Shown in pieces: positions 13,601 to 22,650 of a stretch of DNA of 64,000 nt. The notes beneath the pieces are model-generated. The model was not told the DNA's origin. It made no database searches and worked only from the letters and a program-made list of their open reading frames with translations. This DNA comes from Sipunculus nudus (taxonomy: Eukaryota > Annelida > Sipuncula > Golfingiida > Sipunculidae): contig CM049306.1 in the NCBI GenBank assembly GCA_026874595.1, positions 93,547,642 to 93,611,641 of the forward strand, in the 5' to 3' direction. The position numbers were made by a program, and so were the translations under genes. Each line of letters starts with the position of its first letter. Within the stretch, counting starts at the first letter, position 1.

Positions 13601-16600
13601 AATTTACAGAGAGAGGTTCCTTTTTCATTGTCTCTTCAACGTGGTATAAAAGAGTTGATGCATGGTTATTAAAAATGAAATGCATATTATTACTGTGTTT
13701 TTCCTCCTAATCATTTCCTATCGCAGGGGAATTAATAAAACTGAATTTATTTTACTTCATTGATAGCATTTTGTCATTTAAAGCTTACTTCAACATTGGT
13801 TTTCTTCAATTGATATGAGTTTGTAAAAGTCTTGATATTTTCTTCAGTTCTGATGATTACGACATAAATATAAGCGGAAGACTGGGACGTACCACTTCCA
13901 AGGAGCAGTACGCTTATATTTACAGGTCAGTACTGTTACCCTTCAGTTCAACTTTTTAATAAAAACAGTATAGATCTTCTACACTATGGTTTTGGATTTA
14001 ACTTTTTATTTCTGACCTGCCATCTTTCACATACACCTCACAAACCAATATAGAAAGAAGCTTGAGGATGCATTTTAAGCAAACGTTTTAATGGCAAACC
14101 TGAGGGCACCATAACCTCATTTCCATATAAATACAGGTTCATTTATTAATGATGCCCTCAGGACAACCGATGCAAATCCAGGATGGCAGCACCGAAAGCG
14201 GATGTGCCCGAGGCGGCTGCTCATGCTTATATTAACAACAAGTGTTCACACACAGAAAAACAACTCTCTCTCTCTCTCTCTCTCATCTTATGACGTACAT
14301 TTTAGGAAGGACAAGGTGAACGTTGTAGCCACCTACCAGTACCCTGATCCACAGGAACGATTCCAGCGGGAGCCGTTTGTCATCAGGTTCAACTCTCCTG
14401 ATACAGGTTTGATTCAGGACTAATACTCACAATAAACAAAAGCAACCAAACATGTCACGTAAAGGAAAATGTGTCACGTTCCAGTATGTAGGGGTGCATG
14501 TATAGTCGAGTCACTGCCCTCACTGACCTTTCATTACGTTCCAATGTTTCACGACAATTTCTACGATAATCAGTCAGTCACATGTTCCCTCCAGTGTAGG
14601 ATCCCATCTTTAAATGGAATTCCCACCGTACCATTACTAAACTTCTTTAAATACTGAGTCTTTTATTGTGCTCTGAAAACCAAATATACGAAAAAGGTAA
14701 ATCTTTAAGAACTCAGCTTGGAGACCGCCTCCAGACTTCTAATCCTTATTGTTATACTCGATCGACTTTCATTCCTAGTAGAGAATAAGAGATCTACATG
14801 ATAATTACGGTTGCCTTTCCATAATGGAATTTTTTTTTCTCGCGTTCATGCCCTTTACATGTATGACGTCCCACCTGCGTGTCCCACGGACGTGTTTCAC
14901 TTACAAACAGATGCGTCTTTCGGGGGTTCCAGGGTGTTATGACCAGCGTAAGCTAATGCCCTGTCATGTATTCCGAAACCGGAATGGAATTCTGCAGATG
15001 TAGTATCTAGTTAAGCTAGCATTAAATATTCAGGCGGCTACCACAAACAAAAAAAATTGGCCTCTTCATTAATAAACAAATGCTCCACTTGATTTTTAAT
15101 GTTTCATTCATTGCTAAGTAAACATAATAAGAAAACAAAAGTAATAATTCTCAAGATATATTTCCATAATGGGATAATCGTGGAATATTCTCCATGTATA
15201 TATCTATAGTTAATAGTCTGTTTTTTTTTAAATTTTAATCTAGGCAATAATGCATATACTTTAAGATGTTGAGGACTTTGTACTGATCGGATGTCACACC
15301 TCCCCGGAAGACGCCAGGGAAGAGATTGACGCACTGAAGGCAGTCAGAACCGATGTCATCGAACGCTGGAACGTGAATAACGTTATGATACTAGGAGACC
15401 TAAACGCCGACTGTAAATACGTCAGCAACAGATCCAAGAAGAAACTGCTGTTACGTAAGGACGGGTCTTTCTGGCTGATCGGCGACGACGAGGATACGAC
15501 GGTTAAAACCACAAACTGTGCGTATGACAGGTAAAATTAAAGGTTTTAATCATCAAAATATGTTTCAATTATCATTTCCCTCCATAGTAAATCTTTGGTG
15601 GGCAACAACTAGTTCTCAGCTTTTCGGGGCCTCCGTTATGAACCGTATATACAGGAGTGTAATCCCCTCCTCGTCTTCACCTCTGGTGTCTGTTTAAGTT
15701 TGCTGTCTTTCCTTTTGTATTGTGTCATGAATAACTTTACCTCTCCTCGCAGATTTTGGTATAACTGGTAGATTGCTTATAGGTAGGCCTACGTTGTGGT
15801 TATTGCGATTAACTTTGTATCTGTGAAAGAGCGAAGACTTGTAAACTAAAAGTATGTGCTTAGTCGCAGAATTGACGTACTTGTATCATCTTTTTGTGAA
15901 ATGATTCAGTCCCCAGACATATTATCAGTATTCTTTTATCTTTGATGCACACCATAAAAGGCCATCAGTTTATCACTGCTGCATGCAAAGTCGCTGTGTC
16001 GACACATGTATTATGTATAATACCAGTCACAGTAGTGACGTCACTTCGGTCGTTCCTATGAAAAGGTGCTAAAACACAGAGGAAATTACGGAATCCTGTT
16101 AATTCAGTGACAGAGCAGACGACCGGCAACCTGAGAGTCCTGGGTTCGATTGCAATATGGGGTGATCAGACTTTTTAAGATAAGATAAGATAAGATAAGA
16201 TAAGATAACATTTATAAGCCTTCAGTTCCAGGAATTTGTCGTTGACTTGCAATTCATTACATAAAAATAAATAAGTAAATAGATGGATAAATACATAAAA
16301 ATAATACATAAAATTACATAAAAATCACACATGACATATTGACTATGAATGTAAAATTAAGCATGTAAAAATGATAGAACAGATAATTCTGCAGGTAAAA
16401 CACATAATTCAAAACATCTAAGAGGGTTGTGAGTTAAAAAGTTTAATACTGTATGGTACGAGAGATTGTTTAAAACGAGTTGTTCTGCAGAATATTGTAT
16501 CTAGGGGTTTACCTGAAGGTAAAAAACGGAACTCTGAATATAGGGGATGTGTTGTGTCATTCATGACCTTTGATATGAAGGCCATTGTTTTGGTTTCACA

Positions 16601-17255
16601 GATTTCCTGGTGTGTGGCAAGAGAAGTACTAGTTATTCTACAACTTCTCTTCCTGGTATTATTTAACAGTTTCTTTAACTTATCAGATATATTTGTAAAC
16701 CAGCACTCCAGTGAATAAGTAAGGACACTGAAAATTACTGAATTGTAAAACATGGTAATTATGGTTTTGTCAATATTAAGCTTTCTTAGATAATAAAGGT
16801 AATATAATATTTTGTTTGCTTCCTTGGATTGATTCAACACATGTTCTTTCCAATTCAGATTTCTGTCAATAATACATCCTAAGTATTAATAATTTTCTAC
16901 AATATCAACATCTTCATTTTTGATAGCAACTGGGTTAATTACAGATTTTGATCTCCTAAAATCAAAGACTACTTCTTTAATCTTCTTTAAATTTAATTGA
17001 AGGTAGTGTTCCTCACACCAACCAGTCACACATTGAATGGTTTTCCTGTAGAGCGATTCATCATTCTTGTGTATCAGGCCTAGAATGACAGTGTCGTCTG
17101 CATATTTGATAATTTTACAATCTGAAAGGCTCACAGACAAATTATTTGTATATAGAATAAAACGGACTGCTGACAGAACACAGCCTTGTGGAGCACCAGT
17201 ATTTATGATTGTATCCCCAGACAAAGTCGGGGGATACTATGTTTTCATACCGGTC

Positions 17256-17301
<46 letters not shown>

Positions 17302-20300
17302 ATATGAATCTTGTTGGCGCGATAACCCAAAAAATATTTCACGGAACTTTACCAAACTTGGTATATGTATAGATATGGGTAAGAGGACGACGCCTATTTA
17401 AAATGAGGTCATGACCTTTACTAGGAGAGTGTCCTTGACCTTGAATAGGTCCAATTTTGGGGAAAATCACACAAATTCTTTAATATCTCAAGAAATCTTG
17501 CATGGATTTATCCCAAAATCAAGTTGATGGAAGATCATGGATAGGGTTGTCATGTTCCAGAAACTGGTGGCGCCACCTATTATTCTTTACTTGTTTTCGT
17601 GCCGTTTAATACCCCCTAAATTGCCACCTTACAGCACTGTGAGCATTATAAGTCAAAAACTAATGGACAGATTTCTTTTATATTATGCATATACATAGGT
17701 ATGGGTTATGGGATGATGCTTATTTAAATTGGGGTCATGACCTTTACTATGATAGTGGCCTTGACCTTGAATATTGCCATATATGGTGAAAATCACACAC
17801 CTCTTATGATATCTCCAGTGTTGATAGCCATATGGATTTCAAACATGACTTATGTATGGCCCACCACTAAAGTAAGAACCCTATAGGTTCTAGGGTCATG
17901 AGGTCAAAGGTCAAGGTCACTGGACTGGCATTTTAAAAGATACTGTGGATGCATTTTAAGCCAAACTTTCATCCCAGGTCTTCCATCTTGAATATATAGC
18001 TCACTTGCCAATAATGGATGATCCATATAAATTTTGGGGTCACAAGGTCAAAGGTCAAGGCCACAGGAGCTATCTGTCCAAAAATTAGTTTCTGGATGAT
18101 AATTCCTGCTTTTATTGATGTAATGATTTCAAAATTGACTTATATATGTCCCATTGAAAAAGCAAGACCCAAATTGATTTTGGGGTCATGAGGTCAAAGG
18201 TCAAGGTCACAGGAAATCTCTTTAAAAAGATTGTGGATGCATTTTCAGCCAAACAATTCATCTCAGATCTTTCATCTTGCACATATAGTTCACCTGCCAA
18301 GAGTGGAAGACCCCTATCAATTTTGAGGTCACAAGGTCAAAGGTGAAGGTCACAGGAGCCATATGTCCAAAAATTAGTTTCTGGATGATAATTCCTGCTT
18401 TTATTGATGTATGGATTTCAAACTTGACTTATATATGTCCCATAGGAAAAGCAAGACCCAAATTGATTTTGGGGTCATGAGGTCAAAGGTCAAGGTCACA
18501 GGACACATCTTTAAAAAGATGTGGATGCATTTTCAGCCAAACATTTCATCTCAGACCTTTCATCTTGCACATATAAGTCATCTGCCAATAGAGGATGACC
18601 CCTATCAATTTTGAGGTCACAAGGTCAAAGGTGAAGGTCACAGGAGCCATCTGTCCAAAAATTAGTTTCTGGATGATAATTCCTTCTTTTATTGATGTAT
18701 GGATTTCAAACTATACATGTATTTGACCCATTGGAAATGCAAAACCGGAATTGAATTTCGGGTCATGAGGTCTAAGGTCAAGGTCACAGGACACATCTTT
18801 AAAAAGATTGTGGATGCATTTTCAGCCATACAATTCATCTCAGATTTTTCATTTTGCACATATAGTTCACCTGCCAAGAGTGGAAGACCCCTATCAATTT
18901 TGAGGTCACAAGGTCAATGGTGAAGGTCACAGGAGCCATATATCCAAAAATTAGTTTCTGGATGATAATTCCTGCTTTTATTGATGTATGGATTTCAAAC
19001 TTGACTTATATATGTCCCATTGGAAAAGCAAGACCCAAATTGATTTTTGGGTCATGAGGTCAAAGGTCAAGGTCACAGGACACATCTTTAAAAAGATGTG
19101 GATGCATTTTCAGCCAAACATTTCATCTCAGATCTTTCATTTTGCACATATAGTTCACCTGCCAAGAGAGGAAGAACCCTATCAATTTTGAGGTCACAAG
19201 GTCAAAGGTGAAGGTCACAGGAGCCATCTGTCCAAAAATTAGTTTCTGGATGATAATTCCTGCTTTTATTGATGTATGGATTTCAAACTTGACTTATATA
19301 TGTCCCATTGGAAAAGCAAGACCCAAATTGACTTTGGGGTCATGAGGTCAAAGGTCAAGGTCACATCTTTAAAAAGAGGTGGATGCATTTTCAGCCAAAC
19401 ATTTCATCTCAGACCTTTCATCTTGCACATATAAGTCATCTGCCAATAGAGGAAGACCCCTATCAATTTTGAGGTCACAAGGTCAAAGGTGAAGGTCACA
19501 GGAGCCATCTGTCCAAAAATTAGTTTCTGGATGATAATTCCTTCTTTTATTGATGTATGGATTTCAAACTATACATGTATTTGACCCATTGGAAATGCAA
19601 AACCGGAATTGAATTTCGGGTCATGAGGTCAAAGGTCAAGGTCACAGGACACATCTTTAAAAAGATTGTGGATGCATTTTCAGCCATACAATTCATCTCA
19701 GATCTTTCATTTTGCACATATAGTTCACCTGCCAAGAGTGGAAGACCCCTATCAATTTTGAGGTCACAAGGTCAAAGGTGAAGGTCACAGGAGCCATATG
19801 TCCAAAAATTAGTTTCTGGATGATAATTCCTGCTTTTATTGATGTATGGATTTCAAACTTGACTTATATATGTCCCATTGGAAAAGCAAGACCCAAATTG
19901 ATTTTGGGGTCATGTGGTCAAAGGTCAAGGTCACATCTTTAAAAAGAGGTGGATGCATTTTTAGCCAAACATTTCATCTCAGGTCTTTAATCTTGCACAT
20001 ATAGTTCACCTGCCAAGAGAGGAAGAACCCTATCAGTTTTGAGGTCACAAGGTCAAAGGTGAAGGTCACAGGAGCCATCTGTCCAAAAATTAGTTTCTGG
20101 ATGATAATTCCTGCTTTATTGATGTATAGATTTCAATCTTGACTTGCATATGTCCCATTGGAAAAGCAAGACCCAAATTGATTTTGGGGTTATGAGATCA
20201 AAGGTCAAGGTCACAGGACACATCTTTAAAAAGATCAAGGTCACAGGACCAACATCTTCAACAAGATTGTGGATCTTTAGATGGAATAAACAATAGATAT

Positions 20301-21864
20301 GCCAAGTGTCAGTATATGCTGCTAAAAATGGGGGTCTGTTCTTGTAGGAGGGGGGCCTACTATGTCTGGGGATACTCTGGTACCTGCGGTGCCAAGAAAT
20401 GTCTAGTTATATCTGAAGAAGTTTTTTTGCTTGTTCTAACATGTTGTTTTCTATCCGAGAGAAAATCAAGAATCCATAGACAGTAGGAAGGAGGAATGTC
20501 ATACCTATAGAGCTGATTGATCATAATGTGTGGCTGTATTGTATTGAAGGCTGAAGAATAATCAATGAAAAGTGACCTGGCATAATTTCTGTCTAAGTGT
20601 TGATAAATATATTGAGTTAATGTGGCAATTGCGTCGCTTGTGCATCTGTTGGATGAAAATGCAAACTGATGTTGATCTAGCATTGATTTAACAATTGGAA
20701 GTAATTTATTAAGAACTATTCGCTCCAAAGATTTTGCGAGAATAGATGTAAGTGCAACAGGCCTAAGATCATTCATCACCTTAGGAGAGTTATTTTTGGC
20801 GACTGGAATTATTTCTGCGGTCTTCCATAATTTTGGTAGTTTACATAAGGAGAGAGACAATTGAAAAATGTGATGTATGATGAAGGACAAACTATTTCTA
20901 CAGGTTTTAATTAATCTGCCACTGATTTTGTCGGGTCCATAGACTTTCTTTACATTAATCTTACTTAACACTTTGTTTACATCAGTTACATCAGTAAGGA
21001 TGCCATCATCGCATGATTCTAAATTTGCTCTCAGACTGCTCCGAATGTCATCTTTTTCATTTGAGAAGTCACTTTCATCAAAACGTACATAGAATGTATT
21101 TAATTTGTCAGCATAGCCATTTTCAGCAAGCAATGAGCATTCTTTCTTGCTTTTAGTTATACCAGTTAATTCCTGAAGACCCTTCCAAGCATCTTTTGAT
21201 TGCTGGCTATGGAACAGTTTTTCTGTGAATTCTTGTTCTTAATCAGTATAGATACAGTTACTAAATGAAATATAATGCTAATACATACATGTGAAGCTTT
21301 TTTATGGCTTCAGTAAGATAGCGTATGATTTAACAAATAGATTTCATATTTTCACCATTTAGGTATATTATTAGGTATTTATTTTTCAGATTTAGTATAA
21401 GCTATGATATTGTAAATCACGTAACATTTTTTAAGGTTTATCATAAGCGGCTGTGAGTTGAGACTTGCGATCGTACCAAACAGTGCCCGTGTGTTTCGCT
21501 TTGATCAAGAATACCAACTTTCTGCAAAGGAGGTATGTGAAGAATTTAAAGATTAAATTATTATAAATTGTAATTTATTACGTATTTATAATATATAAAA
21601 AAATAACTTTAATAAATGATTTATTCATTATATGATTGGAAAGTGTACATTGGCTTTAGTACTTACATGCAAACTTTTTATAAAATGTAACCAGATTAAT
21701 TTTTTGGGGTTTTACTTTTACTCAGTCACAAATTCGAACCTCGAAGTTTCAATGTCATACATTATAAGCTGACACATTTCTAAGACCAACAATCTTTTGT
21801 TTTGGATCGCAGGCCAAGGCTGTTAGCGACCACTATCCGATTGAGTTGGAACTGTCAGAAACAG
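7260..21864 (+). CDS. Secreted DNase I-like endonuclease, exons 1-7 (residues 1-277 and the first base of codon 278)
   Basis: Joined exons: 7260-7406, 13337-13428, 13848-13925, 14306-14406, 15266-15530, 21436-21532, 21813-21864. They read 832 nt without a stop. DNase I family enzymes cut double-stranded DNA with Ca/Mg and are normally secreted or lysosomal. Residues 1-22 form a signal peptide; the mature protein would begin LKISAFNIQ. Matches to known human DNase I (mature numbering): N29=N7, E61=E39, R63=R41, E99=E78, H150=H134, D184=D168, N186=N170, D227=D212, D266=D251, H267=H252. C189 and C224 match the conserved disulfide C173-C209. The small C101-C104 disulfide is missing, as in DNase1L2/L3-type members. 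Human Y76 is replaced by S97. N-glycosylation motifs occur at N87 (NIS) and N194 (NRS). Human precursor length is 282, so the catalytic domain is complete here. Exon 7 ends in phase 1, so a further exon is required. Very confident for family; paralogue not decided. Confidence 0.95.
7607..7694. repeat. (CA)n and (AT)n microsatellites in intron 1
   Basis: (CA)n at about 7607-7633 is followed by a short linker and (AT)n at about 7645-7694, just 200 bp after exon 1. Confidence 0.95.
8090..8676 (+). mobile_element. Possible solo LTR in intron 1
   Basis: The segment has the layout of a retrotransposon LTR: a TATA-like GCTATAAATTAG near 8161, a G run, about 400 nt without coding, AATAAA near 8595, then a pyrimidine-rich stretch ending CTAGTGTTACA near 8666-8676. 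The left edge is not clear, no target duplication was found and no retroelement coding lies next to it. It could instead be an unrelated repeat. A 20-bp phrase TTATACTGTGTAATTGTATT occurs twice inside (near 8497 and 8539). Confidence 0.3.
8950..9240 (+). repeat. Two tandem ~145-bp units each ending in AGGTCAGAGGTCA
   Basis: Two diverged units share GGTGnCGCCnnGATnGCTTAC / GTGCCGTGATGGCTTACGA, ACGGATTTTCATGAAAC / ACGGACTTTCATGAAAC and a terminal AGGTCAGAGGTCA (9084-9096 and 9228-9240). The terminal sequence is a direct repeat of AGGTCA with 1-bp spacing. Confidence 0.7.
9241..13336. other. Remainder of intron 1, nothing recognised
   Basis: A C run near 9370-9381, a T run near 9761-9777 and short (TA)n tracts near 12107-12125 and 12195-12208 are present. 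Open frames at 9783-10052 (-), 10808-11152 (+) and 12399-12707 (-) show no domain or conserved pattern. The frame at 10808 has a TATATAAG just 9 nt before its ATG, too close to serve as its TATA box. Confidence 0.55.
13337..13428 (+). CDS. DNase I-like exon 2: catalytic QEIRD motif
   Basis: Codes for residues 50-79 plus two bases of codon 80. It contains RRYDIILVQEIRDS, which matches the family motif with the catalytic Glu (E61) and Arg (R63). Acceptor TTGTAG at 13336, donor GTATGT at 13429, phase 2. Without splicing the frame runs on into the intron. Confidence 0.93.
13848..13925 (+). CDS. DNase I-like exon 3: GRLGRTTSKEQYAYIYR
   Basis: Codes for residues 81-105 with split codons on both sides. 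It matches the family segment LGRNxYKExYxFxYR, including the catalytic Glu (E99). The Tyr normally two residues before that Glu is Ser here (S97). NIS at N87 is an N-glycosylation motif. Acceptor TCTTCAG at 13847; donor CAG|GTCAGT at 13926. Confidence 0.93.
14263..14284 (+). repeat. (CT)n microsatellite serving as polypyrimidine tract
   Basis: A pure CT tract of about 20 nt ends 21 nt before the acceptor AG of exon 4 (14304-14305). It is placed where the polypyrimidine tract is expected, although ATGACGTA intervenes. Confidence 0.7.
14306..14406 (+). CDS. DNase I-like exon 4: YQYPDPQ...FQREPFV segment
   Basis: Codes for residues 106 (third base) to 139 and one base of codon 140. The segment YPDPQERFQREPFVIRF resembles DNase1L2/L1-type sequences and lacks the CxxC of human DNase I. 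Acceptor TTTTAG at 14305; donor ACAG|GTTTGA at 14407 is weaker than the others. Confidence 0.92.
14407..15265. other. Intron 4, nothing else seen
   Basis: 859 nt between exons 4 and 5. A short open frame at 14469-14657 has no recognisable content. A T run lies near 15222-15229. Confidence 0.7.
15266..15530 (+). CDS. DNase I-like exon 5: active-site His, GDLNADC and NCAYDR motifs
   Basis: The largest exon codes for residues 140-227 and two bases of codon 228. GCHTSPEDAREEIDALKAV holds the catalytic His (H150); VMILGDLNADC holds D184 and N186 and the first disulfide Cys (C189); TTNCAYDR holds the second Cys (C224) and D227. A Lys/Arg-rich loop with an NRS glycosylation motif (N194) replaces the corresponding human loop. 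Acceptor TTAAG at 15265; donor AG|GTAAAA at 15531. Confidence 0.95.
15531..16084. other. Start of intron 5, nothing recognised
   Basis: Unique-looking sequence with no useful open frame or repeat unit. Confidence 0.6.
16085..16174 (+). mobile_element. tRNA-derived SINE-like fragment
   Basis: AATTCAGTGACAGAGCAG (near 16097-16114) resembles the tRNA D-arm/A-box TAGCTCAGTGGTAGAGC. CTGGGTTCGATTGC (near 16139-16152) matches the B-box GGTTCGANNCC except near its end. The spacing is tRNA-like, but stems are imperfect, so this is a degenerate tRNA-like repeat rather than a working tRNA gene. Confidence 0.5.
16175..17211 (-). pseudogene. LINE reverse transcriptase, 3' half, with TCTTA tail
   Basis: Read on the minus strand this is the C-terminal half of a non-LTR retrotransposon ORF2. 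It has NTGAPQGCVLS (RT motif B) and KYADDTVILG (motif C, catalytic YADD), then WCEEHYLQLNLKK and VVFDFRR. One in-frame TAA at 16886-16888 interrupts the frame after ENY; reading resumes as YLGCIIDRNLNWKEH and continues to a natural-looking end at 16418. The 3' end is a pentamer microsatellite at about 16177-16208 (TCTTA on the element's strand), as found in CR1/L2/Rex-type elements. The 5' half lies at 20375-21240, separated by an inserted element. Clade assignment is by motif style only. Confidence 0.85.
17256..17300. repeat. (CCG)15 trinucleotide repeat
   Basis: Fifteen exact CCG units at the left end of the inserted element. It opens Pro, Ala and Arg frames, which are not genes. Confidence 0.97.
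17830..20240 (+). repeat. Tandem ~288-bp dimeric repeat with DR1 motifs
   Basis: Repeated landmarks: TATGGATTTCAAACTTGACT near 18409, 18697, 18986, 19272, 19555 and 19844, giving a period of 284-289 bp. Each unit carries two copies of the AGGTCA block: GGTCATGAGGTCAAAGGTCA (e.g. 18480-18492 for the core) and GGTCACAAGGTCAAAGGTGA about 145 bp away. The perfect core AGGTCAAAGGTCA is seen at 17901-17913, 18045-18057, 18191-18203, 18480-18492 and later units. Open frames of 62-74 residues in both directions are by-products of the repeat. Confidence 0.9.
20375..21240 (-). pseudogene. LINE reverse transcriptase, 5' part (motif A side)
   Basis: Minus-strand frame from about 21240 down to 20375. It contains the linker KLFHSQQSKDAWKGLQELTG, YGPDKISGRLIKTC, LRPVALTSILAKSLERIV, HQFAFSSNRCTSDAI and LFIDYSSAFNTIQP (RT motif A with catalytic Asp). 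It then runs into the inserted element. The endonuclease domain is missing, so the LINE is 5'-truncated. The frame is otherwise intact, suggesting a moderately young copy. It lies antisense inside intron 5 of the DNase gene. Confidence 0.88.
21436..21532 (+). CDS. DNase I-like exon 6
   Basis: Codes for residues 228 (last base) to 260: FIISGCELRLAIVPNSARVF followed by RFDQEYQLSAKE. This matches the family strand IVVAGxxLRxxVVPxSAxxF and the FNFQxxYxL region. C234 has no obvious partner. Acceptor TTTTTTAAG at 21435, donor GAG|GTATGT at 21533, phase 0. Confidence 0.93.
21813..21864 (+). CDS. DNase I-like exon 7: AVSDHYPIELEL
   Basis: Codes for residues 261-277 and one base of codon 278. SDHYP holds the last catalytic pair (D266, H267). 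Acceptor ATCGCAG at 21812; donor ACAG|GTAAGT at 21865 is the full consensus, so the chain must continue into another exon in phase 1. Confidence 0.93.
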
Positions 21865-22630
21865 GTAAGTTTTTATTATTTGTACCCACTTATTCCTACG
21901 AGAATTAAACACTCTTCGGCTATGCAGTACAGATATTTGACTTAACTGTTTCTTTAAACCATACAAACTCCTAAAGGAAGTACATTTATATACTTCATTA
22001 AAAAATAAACCAATAACTAATTAATTATAGTTTATTTAACATGAAACATTCTCGAATAAAATGTGTTAGTATTTCTCTGATTGATCTGTGACCAAGAACC
22101 TATTTCGCCCAGGATGCTTTGAAGAAATAAAAGGGGAAAGTAATGAATGATAAAAATCTGACCTGTATTTTACAAAAAAAATTAAGTTTTCAAAATGCAC
22201 TATGCCTCAGCACTTGTCTTTTGTATAAGATTTATTATATTTTTTCCATTTCTAATGATTTAGCAATCAAACTCAGATGCAACTAGTTTGCTAGTTTGTA
22301 AGTAAATGAAAACCACAACGTTTCAATATATATTGCCCGTGCTTGACACATTACATTTCTGGATACACTTCATTACAATATTCATACGGTCCTGTATTCT
22401 GATGCCATTACTGATGTTTTTATATCCACATCCACACTCATCGTCTTTAATGTGTTCCGTATGGATCACAAACATCATTTGATGTCGGTAATTTTCTTCT
22501 GTTCTCTGCAGTGTGACTATGTTTATAGGACAAGGGCGCGTATAATTCTCCTAATTATTCACAATAACAAGTCATAGTTATATGTATATTACGTTTATTA
22601 TACGAATCCTTTGTTTGAACCTTGCTCTAG
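21865..22630. other. Intron after exon 7, nothing else seen
   Basis: AT-rich, no repeat unit or gene recognised. Confidence 0.6.
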
Positions 22631-22650
22631 CTTTCAACGAGGGAGAATAA
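22631..22650 (+). CDS. Alternative short terminal exon of the DNase gene
   Basis: After the acceptor TTGCTCTAG (AG at 22629-22630), joining to the phase-1 donor gives A-F-N-E-G-E and a TAA stop at 22648-22650. The protein would be 283 residues, close to the family length of 282. This is the nearest simple ending, but six codons are too few to prove it. A second short option with a better pyrimidine tract begins at 23692 and stops at 23718-23720 (G-I-K-D-L-C-W-L-E). Confidence 0.35.

Larger units (their letters stand above)
17214..20372. mobile_element. Non-autonomous inverted-ended element inserted into the LINE
   Basis: The ends TCCCCAGACA (17214-17223) and TGTCTGGGGA (20363-20372) are perfect inverted repeats. 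Both are flanked by TA, extending the palindrome to 13 bp with the next G/C. The LINE resumes on both sides, between RT motifs A and B, so this is an insertion of 3159 bp. No transposase frame is seen. The interior has (CCG)15, then roughly eight to nine tandem units of about 288 bp, each made of two half-units of about 145 bp built around GGTCAnnAGGTCAAAGGTCA. A TA target and short TIRs suggest a cut-and-paste element; the family is undetermined. Confidence 0.75.

Noticed and set aside
16085-16174. Functional tRNA gene
   Set aside because: A- and B-box-like parts are present but stems do not pair well; better explained as a degenerate SINE.
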